Assembly (NCBI GenBank): GCA_017632495.1
Contig: JAGBRG010000132.1
Coordinates: 1-5,496, forward strand
Reading direction: 5' to 3'
DNA: 5,496 nt
Origin: Spirochaetales bacterium
GTDB taxonomy: Bacteria; Spirochaetota; Spirochaetia; Sphaerochaetales; Sphaerochaetaceae
The notes beneath the pieces were generated by a model. It saw nothing but the letters and a program-made list of their open reading frames with translations. It did no database searches and was not told the DNA's origin. The translations under genes were made by a program, and so were the position numbers. How positions within the stretch are numbered: the first letter of the stretch is position 1; the number at the start of each line of letters is the position of its first letter. Below are positions 1 through 5,032 of this stretch, piece after piece.

Positions 1-476
1 ACAAATAATTGGTCATCTCTGACGTTCAGCTTTTCTGCATTGTCACGGAGCCACAAAAGTGCCTGATAACAGTCATCCAGTGCAGCAGGATACGGTTTTT
101 CCGTTGCAAGGGTGTAGCTGGGGGCTACGACAGTGCAGCCGTTTTCCAGTATGTATTCCCTGATTGTCCAGATGTCCTGCTCAGGCGATCCCATGCAGAA
201 TCCGCCGCCGTGAATCCAAAGCATGCCCGGAGTCTTTTCTCCTTTGGGTTTCTTCGGACTGAAGATCCGCACCCTGAGCTTTGTCTTATCAGGCCTTTCG
301 AGGAAAACTGTATCAGCTTTGATTTTACGGGGTCTGGTTTTGGAAATCAGAGTATTGATTATCCCGTTGAAGAATCGGAAGGTCTTCTCGGTGTACTGCG
401 GAACAATCCATCTGGCGATGGTGCCCAGCACACGCAGGTTTTTGTCCATATCTCTTGCCCTGATTCTTCTTTTCAT
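1..476 (-). CDS. HSL-type alpha/beta-hydrolase (esterase/lipase), N-terminal part, truncated by window edge
   Basis: Minus-strand frame open from an ATG at 476-474 to the left edge (158 codons visible). A TAG lies two codons upstream of that ATG, which limits the start to 476 or an internal ATG at 449. The key motif is PGMLWIHGGGF, with HGGG at about residues 89-92: the oxyanion-hole signature of the hormone-sensitive-lipase (alpha/beta-hydrolase fold 3) family. It is followed by a strand of the form CTVVAPSYTLA, then KPYPAALDDCYQALLWLRDNA, the family's usual region before the nucleophile elbow. The catalytic Ser (GxSxG), Asp and His would lie beyond the edge and are not seen. The family hydrolyses short-chain esters or acyl groups; the substrate here is unknown. 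The first ~50 residues are basic and helical with no clear signal peptide, so a cytoplasmic location is likely. It is divergent from the mgtC-like gene. The family call is firm; the exact start is less so, because the ribosome site (GGGTAGGAT) is close to the ATG. Confidence 0.88.
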   Translation of the reverse strand, partial: MKRRIRARDMDKNLRVLGTIARWIVPQYTEKTFRFFNGIINTLISKTRPRKIKADTVFLERPDKTKLRVRIFSPKKPKGEKTPGMLWIHGGGFCMGSPEQDIWTIREYILENGCTVVAPSYTLATEKPYPAALDDCYQALLWLRDNAEKLNVRDDQLF

Positions 477-496
477 ATCCTACCCGAACAATGGCG

Positions 497-525
497 ATGA
501 TATGGTGTTTTCCGTTGATTGACAA
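497..525 (-). promoter_or_regulatory. Sigma-70-type promoter for the hydrolase gene
   Basis: On the minus strand, TTGTCA (525-520) and TATCAT (502-497) are separated by exactly 17 bp. Transcription would start near 490, giving a leader of only about 14 nt before the ATG at 476. The -35 hexamer occupies the same bases as the -35 of the plus-strand promoter for the mgtC-like gene. Inferred from consensus matching only. Confidence 0.55.
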
Positions 526-547
526 TAGCGGGCCTGACATCTATTAT
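519..547 (+). promoter_or_regulatory. Sigma-70-type promoter for the mgtC-like gene
   Basis: TTGACA (519-524, a perfect -35) and TATTAT (542-547, five of six matches to TATAAT) are separated by 17 bp. The expected start is near 554, so the leader is about 20 nt. It carries a strong ribosome site, GGGGG at 562-566, seven bases before the ATG at 574. The leader is too short for a long magnesium- or proline-sensing leader like that of Salmonella mgtCBR. Confidence 0.72.
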
Positions 548-573
548 CTTCTTGTTATCATGGGGGTAAACAT

Positions 574-1308
574 ATGACACTAGGTCAGTATCTCAGTTCT
601 TATTTTTCTGTCACTCAGTATCTTGAATTCTTTCTCCGCATCCTGCTTGCAGGAATTGTCGGAATAATCATAGGAAACGAAAGAAGCAGACGCTTCAGGG
701 GAGTCGGAATCTACACCCACATAATCGTCTGCTGTGCCGCAGCACTGATTATGATGGTCTCGAAGTACGGCTTTGCTGACCTTACAAATGCCTCAGGCGT
801 TACATTCCCGGGAACAAGGGGATCTGACTCCGCTCGTATCGCCGCTCAGGCCATAAGCGGAATAAGCTTCTTGTGTGCAGGTGTCATCTTCAAGCAGGGC
901 AACAACGTCAAGGGTCTTACCACCGCAGCCGGAATCTGGCTCACACTGGCTTTGGGCCTGACAATCGGAGCCGGCTTCTACGTACTGGCCGGACTGGAGC
1001 TGCTGGTTCTTCTCATCATGAAGCTCATCTTCAGAGGCCTGAAGCTCGGTTATGACTCATATCTGTCCTATCAGATGAACTTCACAGTCTCAGATGACAA
1101 GGCCTTTGACAAACTCATCGACCAGCAGTTCAAGAATTGGAAAGTCATCAAAATCAGCTCCAAGGACTACACCTGGAATACCGACGGAACCACACGTTTT
1201 GATCTTACCATCCACTGCAAGGAGGAAGTGACCTTCAATTCTTTCAGCGACTTCTTGAAGGCAAACAAAAACGTAATCCTCGGCGCCTCCTACAGCCCGC
1301 ATATGTGA
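574..1308 (+). CDS. MgtC/SapB-family inner-membrane protein
   Basis: 244 aa. The N-terminal ~155 residues are hydrophobic with about four to five membrane segments (roughly 17-35, 48-64, 91-107, 114-135, 136-154). They carry the MgtC/SapB signatures in order: RILLAGIVGIIIGNER (22-37, with the conserved N-E-R), GIYTH (45-49), SARIAAQAISGISFLCAG (86-103) and GLTTAAGIW (114-122). Residue 101 is Cys where many relatives have Gly. The C-terminal ~85 residues (about 160-244) are soluble and alternate strand and helix, matching in size the ACT-like regulatory domain of longer MgtC proteins. Family members are linked to growth at low magnesium, acid tolerance, survival inside host cells and F1Fo-ATPase modulation; most chromosomal relatives are uncharacterised, so I give no gene symbol. 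The start is supported by the ribosome site at 562-566 and the promoter at 519-547. It appears to be transcribed alone. Confidence 0.93.
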   Translation: MTLGQYLSSYFSVTQYLEFFLRILLAGIVGIIIGNERSRRFRGVGIYTHIIVCCAAALIMMVSKYGFADLTNASGVTFPGTRGSDSARIAAQAISGISFLCAGVIFKQGNNVKGLTTAAGIWLTLALGLTIGAGFYVLAGLELLVLLIMKLIFRGLKLGYDSYLSYQMNFTVSDDKAFDKLIDQQFKNWKVIKISSKDYTWNTDGTTRFDLTIHCKEEVTFNSFSDFLKANKNVILGASYSPHM

Positions 1309-1353
1309 GACGGGACTTGCGCCCTACGTTGCCCGCAATTAAACGGGACTTGC
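1307..1353. repeat. Short direct repeats of ACGGGACTTGC, matching the tRNA-Leu 3' end
   Basis: ACGGGACTTGC occurs at 1310-1320 and again at 1343-1353. The first copy extends to GAGACGGGACTTG (1307-1319), which is identical over 13 bp to plus-strand 1498-1510, the T-arm/acceptor part of the tRNA-Leu gene. It overlaps the TGA stop of the mgtC-like gene (1306-1308). The core GGGACTTG also appears inverted at 1433-1440. The repeats are seen directly; a duplicated tRNA end or attachment-site relic is inference. Confidence 0.6.
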
Positions 1354-1440
1354 CCTCTGCCTCCTGGAAGTCCGGCTTCGGGCCGGCTTTGCTTCGAACA
1401 GTCCCCCGGACTGTTCTCCTACCGCAAAGCTTCAAGTCCC
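1345..1440. repeat. Three-tier nested inverted repeat (structured intergenic element)
   Basis: Three complementary pairs are nested without crossing. The outer pair is GGGACTTG (1345-1352) with CAAGTCCC (1433-1440). The middle pair is GCTTTGC (1386-1392) with GCAAAGC (1424-1430). The inner pair is GAACAGTCC (1396-1404) with GGACTGTTC (1408-1416), around a CCC loop. A side hairpin, CCGGC-TTCGG-GCCGG (1372-1386), sits in the left arm; its last base overlaps the middle stem. All stems are perfect. Neither strand has a clear T-tract after the inner stem, so this does not look like a simple intrinsic terminator. It could be a dispersed palindromic repeat, a transcript-stabilising 3' structure for the mgtC-like mRNA, or a small structured RNA. 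Confidence 0.65.
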
Positions 1441-1452
1441 TATCAAATCCTT

Positions 1453-1493
1453 AAACACAAACAGGACAGGTCGAAACCTGTCCTGTCGTGTTT
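1453..1493 (-). terminator. Intrinsic terminator downstream of tRNA-Leu
   Basis: A perfect 10-bp stem, ACAGGACAGG (1461-1470) with CCTGTCCTGT (1477-1486), encloses a 6-nt loop. Read on the minus strand the hairpin follows the tRNA 3' end by a few bases and is followed by TTTGTGTTT, a usable U-rich tail. The flanks AAACAC (1453-1458) and GTGTTT (1488-1493) are also complementary and extend the stem past a small bulge. The plus-strand tail is shorter (CGTGTTT), so termination of the mgtC-like transcript here is possible but weaker. Confidence 0.75.
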
Positions 1494-1575
1494 ACCGGAG
1501 ACGGGACTTGAACCCGAACACCATTGCTGATACCAGATTTTGAGTCTAGCGCGTCTACCATTCCGCCACTCCGGC
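1493..1575 (-). tRNA. tRNA-Leu (anticodon CAA, reads UUG)
   Basis: An 83-nt class II tRNA on the minus strand. The acceptor stem is GCCGGAG (1575-1569) with CTCCGGT (1500-1494) and discriminator A at 1493; the first pair is G-U. The D-arm (GCGGAATGGTAGACGC) is followed by anticodon stem CTAGA/TCTGG enclosing loop CTCAAAA, anticodon CAA. A long variable arm, as expected for leucine tRNA, precedes the T-arm with GTTCAAGTC. The base of the T-stem has a U-U mismatch. No CCA is encoded (the next bases are AAC), so the CCA-adding enzyme must supply the end. It has its own promoter upstream and a terminator just downstream, so it is probably a single-gene unit. Confidence 0.93.
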
Positions 1576-1593
1576 ATTGCTTTTAGCGTGGAT

Positions 1594-1623
1594 AAATTAC
1601 CATGCTGGCTATTCTCATGTCAA
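1594..1623 (-). promoter_or_regulatory. Probable promoter of tRNA-Leu
   Basis: On the minus strand, TTGACA (1623-1618, perfect) lies 18 bp from TAATTT (1599-1594). Transcription would start near 1587, about a dozen bases before the mature tRNA 5' end at 1575, a normal short leader for RNase P removal. The -10 box is imperfect. Confidence 0.5.
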
Positions 1624-1653
1624 TTAGTCACACCTTTGAGCCCTATGTAATCT

Positions 1654-1806
1654 TTATTGATGAAATGGAGAGTTTTGCTGGGCTTGATAGGCCTGATAGG
1701 CTTGGTAGGCTTGGTAGGCCTGATAGGCCTGATAGGCCTGATAGGCTTGGTAGGCCTGATAGGCTTGATAGGCTTGATAGGCTTGGTAAAGCTCCTCGAT
1801 TTGCAA
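1654..1806 (-). other. Candidate small ORF with (Tyr-Gln-Ala)12 repeat, unproven
   Basis: A minus-strand frame is open from a TAG at 1827-1825 down to a TAA at 1656-1654. The only conventional start is TTG at 1806, giving 50 codons: LQIEEL, twelve YQA triplets, then QQNSPFHQ. There is no ATG and no good ribosome site before the TTG. The point in favour is that every difference among the twelve repeat units is silent in this frame (TAT/TAC, CAG/CAA). It could be a peptide cotranscribed behind the pseudouridine synthase (stop at 1830), the end of a decayed gene, or an accident of a 9-bp repeat. The plus-strand frame at 1657-1875 gives a hydrophobic (GLI/GLV)12 peptide and is equally unsupported. 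Confidence 0.15.
1681..1788. repeat. 9-bp tandem repeat, 12 units (minisatellite)
   Basis: Twelve uninterrupted 9-bp units fill 108 bp. Three variants occur: GGCCTGATA (units 2, 5, 6, 7, 9), GGCTTGATA (units 1, 10, 11) and GGCTTGGTA (units 3, 4, 8, 12). Only unit positions 4 (C/T) and 7 (A/G) vary, both by transitions. There are no spacers, so it is not a CRISPR array. Neighbouring GGCCT units can form 5-bp mini-hairpins (AGGCC-TGATA-GGCCT). Because the unit is a multiple of three, long open frames arise on both strands: Gly-Leu-Ile/Val on plus and Tyr-Gln-Ala on minus. The array lies between the tRNA-Leu promoter and the 3' end of the pseudouridine synthase gene. Copy number is likely to vary between strains (inference). 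Confidence 0.95.
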
Positions 1807-1829
1807 GATTTGCTCGGTGCAAACCTAAA

Positions 1830-3020
1830 TCAAAACTCCGCTTCAAGCTCAAAGTGCATGAGCTCTTTGGTCTGAGGGTGGGTGAACTGTAGGATACGGG
1901 CCTGAAGCATAAGGCGTGAAATCTCTCCGGAAGGAGCTTCTCCGTAAAGGGCATCGCCTAAGACAGGGTGGCTCAGGCCATAGGCGCAGTGGACGCGGAT
2001 CTGGTGTGTGCGACCGGTAAGGGGACAAAGGCGAAGCCTTGTGACCTTGCGCCCGAAGCGGTTTTCTATGCTGAGTTTTTCCCACTGAGTCACTGCATTC
2101 TTACCGTTTTCAAAGTCAACAATCTGATGAGGGCGGTTGTCCACATCAAGTCTGATGGGAAGATCTATTGTTCCGCTGTCTTGAAGAATAAGGCCATCGA
2201 CCAAGGCTTCGTATTCTTTATGAACCCGACGGTTTTCAAAATCCAAAGACAGTCTGTCATGGGCTTCCTTTGTCAGGCCAAGAACCATCAGGCCGCTTGT
2301 GCCCTGATCCAGGCGGTGGATACACGGCTGCTTGATGCAGGAAGGAAAAAGACTTCTAACACGAGAGGCAATGCAATCCTGCTTGTCTTCTCCTTTTCCT
2401 TCGATACTGAGCATACCGCTTGGTTTGTTGACAACAACGATGGAGGAGTCCTGATAGATGATATCAAGACCTATGATGGACGGTAAAAGTGGTTTACACC
2501 TGGCATCGCAGGGGCCTTGAAAGCTCTTGTGGGGGAGCGTTCCCGAACCGTAGAAGAACTCGCAAAGAGAATGCGGCTTTTTCCCGCAGCCGTAGGCATA
2601 ACTTAAAAGCCTTGGGGCGCAACAATCGCCTGTTCCTGATGGGGAACCCGGAAAAATCTCATCTAATGTGTGAACCAAGCCATTAAAACAGTTAAATCTG
2701 TAAAGAGATCTGAGTTTTTCCCAGCACTGTCTTGAAATGAGCCTGTGGTCAGAAGAGCTTTTAATCAGAGCATCATAGTCACTGAGAATAGCCTGGTATG
2801 AAGAAACATCAAAAACAGGTGGAACAAAACCATTAAAACCCTTAAGATCAGGCTCGCCAGAGAAAGCCTTATAAACTGTTCCGTCGGTGCATACAAGAAT
2901 CCCAAGCATTCTGCCCTGACCCGGCCGCCGCAACAAAGCACCAAGCGGAGACGAATCAAGTTCTTCCATCAGCTTGAGACAAAAAGATCTGGCAGGCTCT
3001 AAAGGAAGAACGGCCTTCAT
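1830..3020 (-). CDS. RluA-family pseudouridine synthase with N-terminal extension domain
   Basis: 396 aa from the ATG at 3020; an upstream in-frame ATG at 3164 would run 48 codons into the MATE gene and is rejected. The C-terminal half is a standard RluA-type catalytic domain that isomerises uridine to pseudouridine in rRNA or tRNA: IVVVNKPSGMLS (194-205), HRLDQGTSGLMVL (235-247) with catalytic Asp238, KEY (268-270), LCPLTGRTHQIRVH (331-344) and PVLGDALYG (352-360). The first ~180 residues form a separate domain with GTGDCCAPRLLSYAY (129-143), a CEFFYG segment near 153-158 and CDARC (171-175). This resembles the N-terminal region of long RluA-like proteins known in some gammaproteobacteria and other bacteria, so the target RNA cannot be assigned from E. 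coli RluA. The ATG overlaps the MATE stop (ATGA), with GGGAGA about 11 bases upstream as a ribosome site, pointing to translational coupling. I see no clear terminator after the stop. Confidence 0.93.
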   Translation of the reverse strand: MKAVLPLEPARSFCLKLMEELDSSPLGALLRRPGQGRMLGILVCTDGTVYKAFSGEPDLKGFNGFVPPVFDVSSYQAILSDYDALIKSSSDHRLISRQCWEKLRSLYRFNCFNGLVHTLDEIFPGSPSGTGDCCAPRLLSYAYGCGKKPHSLCEFFYGSGTLPHKSFQGPCDARCKPLLPSIIGLDIIYQDSSIVVVNKPSGMLSIEGKGEDKQDCIASRVRSLFPSCIKQPCIHRLDQGTSGLMVLGLTKEAHDRLSLDFENRRVHKEYEALVDGLILQDSGTIDLPIRLDVDNRPHQIVDFENGKNAVTQWEKLSIENRFGRKVTRLRLCPLTGRTHQIRVHCAYGLSHPVLGDALYGEAPSGEISRLMLQARILQFTHPQTKELMHFELEAEF

Positions 3021-4384
3021 GCTTTTTCGATTCTCCCGGTGTAATAGATGTTGCCGACCTTGTAGTAGATGATGAAGGCTATGGCGCAGATTATCCAGGT
3101 TGCGGGATAGCAGACCAAAATGGCATCGATTGTAGTGAAGAAGCGCGGAATGAAGATCAGCCAAAGCACCCTGATTCCGACAATTCCGAAGACGGTGATG
3201 ATAGTGGCGGCGATGGTCTTTCCGGTACCTCTTGCGGCACCTGAGAGAAGCTCAACAAACAGGTAGATGAAGAAGTACGGAACTATGGTGTTTATCATCC
3301 TGACTCCGATATCAATGACATCGGGGTCGTTTACAAACAGCATGTATGTGTACCTTGAGAATACGATTATCAGAGCTTCTATTGTGAACGTGACGATCAT
3401 TGAAATGACAAAGCTGTCGCGGACTCCCTTCTTTGCTCTGTCAATAAGACCTGCTCCGAAGTTCTGGCCTACGAACGTGGTGACTGTGATTCCCATGGAG
3501 TTGCATATCATCCAGTAGATCTGGTCGATTTTGCTGTATGCGGCCCATGCTGCGACAGTGTTCGTTCCGAACATATTAATTGCCGTCATTATCAGCAGGT
3601 TTGAAATGGTGTACAAAACAGCCTGAAAACCCGCAGGAAATCCGATGAATAGAGTCTGTTTGAGCATCCTGGGCTCAAAGCGTATGTCCCGCAGGATGAG
3701 CTTGCAGCAATCGGTGCGGCGCATCAGGGAAATCATCACAAGAAGCAGTGAGATAAGTTGAGAAAGAACCGTGGCCCAGGCAGCTCCTGCGACTCCCATT
3801 TTCATGACTCCGATCATCACTATGTCCAAGACTATGTTCGAGATACAGCCGACAATCAGGAAGTACAGAGGTCTTCTGCTGTCTCCGAATGCTCTGAAGA
3901 TTCCGGCGCCAATGTTGTACATGACAACAACCACACCGCCTATGAAGTAGATGTGAATATACTCGGTGGCCTGCGCAAGGATATCGGCAGGTGTCTTTGT
4001 GATGACCAAAAGGGGCTCGCTTGTGATATAGCCTATGACGGAGATGAGGATTCCGCCCCAAAGTCCTATGGCCCAGGCGTTGTGGATGGATTTATGGACT
4101 TTTTCCTCGTCCTTGGCACCGTAGAACTGGGAGATGATGACTGTGGCGCCCGAGGAAAGGCCCGTGAAGAATCCGATGAGGAGGTTGATGACAACCGCAG
4201 TTCCTCCGCTTACAGCCGCAAGTGCCTCCTTGCCAAGGAGGTTTCCGACAATGATGGCATCGGCTGTGTTGTAGAGGGTCTGAAATAAAGTTCCCAGGAG
4301 GATGGGGAAGAAAAAGCGCAGAATCTGCTTCCAGATGACGCCTTCTGTAATACTGTTTGACCTGATCTGAACAGCTGTACTCAT
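3017..4384 (-). CDS. MATE-family efflux transporter
   Basis: 455 aa, the usual MATE length, with about twelve membrane segments in two pseudo-repeated halves (about 20-225 and 240-445). Family features include LFQTLYNTADAIIVGNLLG (33-51) at the first helix, GLSSGATVIISQFYGAK (75-91), NIGAGIFRAFGDSRRPLY (157-174), GVAGAAWATVLSQ (197-209), GFPAGFQAVLYTISNLL (248-264) and VGQNFGAG (305-312), the second-half equivalent of the ISQFYGA motif. MATE proteins export drugs or metabolites in exchange for sodium or protons across the inner membrane; substrate and ion cannot be read from sequence. The start is supported by GAGGGG a few bases before the ATG. It is the first gene of a two-gene operon with the pseudouridine synthase, sharing an ATGA overlap, and is divergent from queH. 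Confidence 0.95.
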   Translation of the reverse strand: MSTAVQIRSNSITEGVIWKQILRFFFPILLGTLFQTLYNTADAIIVGNLLGKEALAAVSGGTAVVINLLIGFFTGLSSGATVIISQFYGAKDEEKVHKSIHNAWAIGLWGGILISVIGYITSEPLLVITKTPADILAQATEYIHIYFIGGVVVVMYNIGAGIFRAFGDSRRPLYFLIVGCISNIVLDIVMIGVMKMGVAGAAWATVLSQLISLLLVMISLMRRTDCCKLILRDIRFEPRMLKQTLFIGFPAGFQAVLYTISNLLIMTAINMFGTNTVAAWAAYSKIDQIYWMICNSMGITVTTFVGQNFGAGLIDRAKKGVRDSFVISMIVTFTIEALIIVFSRYTYMLFVNDPDVIDIGVRMINTIVPYFFIYLFVELLSGAARGTGKTIAATIITVFGIVGIRVLWLIFIPRFFTTIDAILVCYPATWIICAIAFIIYYKVGNIYYTGRIEKA

Positions 4385-4489
4385 TTTCCCCTCACAGACC
4401 CGAATGGGCCACCTTGGATGAGTATGCCTTTTTCCGGCAATTTACACAATGATATAGTTTATTTCGTTTTAATAAAGTATCATTAGGCC
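4385..4489. promoter_or_regulatory. Divergent promoter region between the MATE operon and queH
   Basis: A 105-bp spacer between two divergent starts, AT-rich from about 4438 to 4486. Toward queH the best -10 is TATAGT (4453-4458), without a convincing -35. Toward the MATE gene, TTGTGT (4449-4444) and CATACT (4426-4421) are 17 bp apart on the minus strand, a mediocre match. Both operons almost certainly start here, but the exact boxes are uncertain. I see no riboswitch; in particular no preQ1 aptamer pattern could be recognised before queH. Confidence 0.4.
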
Positions 4490-5032
4490 ATGCGTAAGAA
4501 GATTCTGGTTCACTGTTGCTGCGGTCCGTGCTCGACAAGCAGTATTCAGAGATTGCTCGATGAAGGCTATGATCCTGTTTTGGTCTACGGAAACAGCAAC
4601 ATATGGCCAAAAGAGGAAAATGAAATCCGATATCAGAATCTTCTCAAGGTGGCCGAATACTACGGCGGTCTTCAGGTCATAAGGCAGGACTATGACCATG
4701 ACAGCTGGCTGGCTTTCATCAAGGGCCTGGAGGATGAGCCCGAGGGCGGAAAGCGCTGTCAGAAATGCTTTGAATACAACCTGAAGGCGGCATCTGATGA
4801 GGCAAAGCGCCTTGGAATTGACTGCTTCACCACAACGCTTACGGTGAGCAGATTCAAAAACAGCAGCAACATTTTCAAAGTCGGTTCCAAATTCAACGGC
4901 TTTGAGGCTATAGATTTCAAGAAGAAGGACGGATTCGCAAAAAGCTGTCAGATGGCCAAGGAAATGGGCCTTTACAGACAGGGCTACTGCGGATGCGAAT
5001 TCTCAATCGCCGAGGGGGTCGAAGATGCCTAA
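4490..5032 (+). CDS. queH: Epoxyqueuosine reductase QueH
   Basis: 180 aa. QueH (former DUF208) performs the last step of queuosine synthesis, reducing epoxyqueuosine to queuosine in the wobble position of GUN-anticodon tRNAs (Asp, Asn, His, Tyr); it is a non-orthologous alternative to the cobalamin-dependent QueG. The diagnostic motifs are present: HCCCGPC (8-14), YGNSNIWPKEENEIR (33-47), RCQKC (89-93), TLTVSRFKNSSNI (116-128), DFKKKDGFAKS (142-152) and LYRQGYCGCEFS (161-172). Cysteines 9, 10, 90, 93, 167 and 169 match the conserved set associated with the iron-sulfur cluster and metal site. The length is normal for the family. The start is the first ATG in frame with the N-terminal motif; its ribosome site (TTAGG) is weak and close, so expression may be modest. 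The last 8 bp overlap the next gene, with which it forms an operon. Confidence 0.96.
   Translation: MRKKILVHCCCGPCSTSSIQRLLDEGYDPVLVYGNSNIWPKEENEIRYQNLLKVAEYYGGLQVIRQDYDHDSWLAFIKGLEDEPEGGKRCQKCFEYNLKAASDEAKRLGIDCFTTTLTVSRFKNSSNIFKVGSKFNGFEAIDFKKKDGFAKSCQMAKEMGLYRQGYCGCEFSIAEGVEDA

Noticed and set aside
9..522. Plus-strand open frames of 163 and 99 codons at the left edge
   Set aside because: Antisense to the hydrolase, whose minus-strand HGGG motif and continuous family-like translation are decisive.
1396..1416. Intrinsic terminator for the mgtC-like gene at the 9-bp hairpin
   Set aside because: A strong stem, but followed by TCCTACCG with no T-tract; better described as the core of the larger nested inverted repeat.
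1681..1788. CRISPR array
   Set aside because: Units are 9 bp and directly adjacent, with no spacers; it is a simple tandem repeat.
1657..1875. Plus-strand small hydrophobic protein rich in Gly-Leu-Ile/Val (72 codons)
   Set aside because: Openness comes from the 9-bp repeat; there is no ribosome site, and the 3' third runs antisense through the end of the pseudouridine synthase gene. Kept only as a comment on the repeat.
1643..1954. Minus-strand 103-codon frame rich in Ser-Leu-Gly
   Set aside because: Overlaps the pseudouridine synthase coding end in another frame, and its length is explained by the tandem repeat.
1968..2486. Plus-strand 172-codon open frame
   Set aside because: Antisense shadow of the well-supported pseudouridine synthase catalytic domain.
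3021..3164. Longer N-terminus for the pseudouridine synthase (ATG at 3164)
   Set aside because: Those 48 codons lie within the MATE coding sequence in another frame and give a His/Leu/Arg-rich stretch without family similarity; the ATGA start at 3020 fits better.
3758..4288. Plus-strand 176-codon open frame, Asp/Ser-rich
   Set aside because: Antisense shadow of the MATE gene; composition is the usual complement of membrane-helix codons.
4385..4489. preQ1 riboswitch upstream of queH
   Set aside because: Predicted start sites leave only a short leader, and no aptamer-like stem with an A-rich tail could be recognised.
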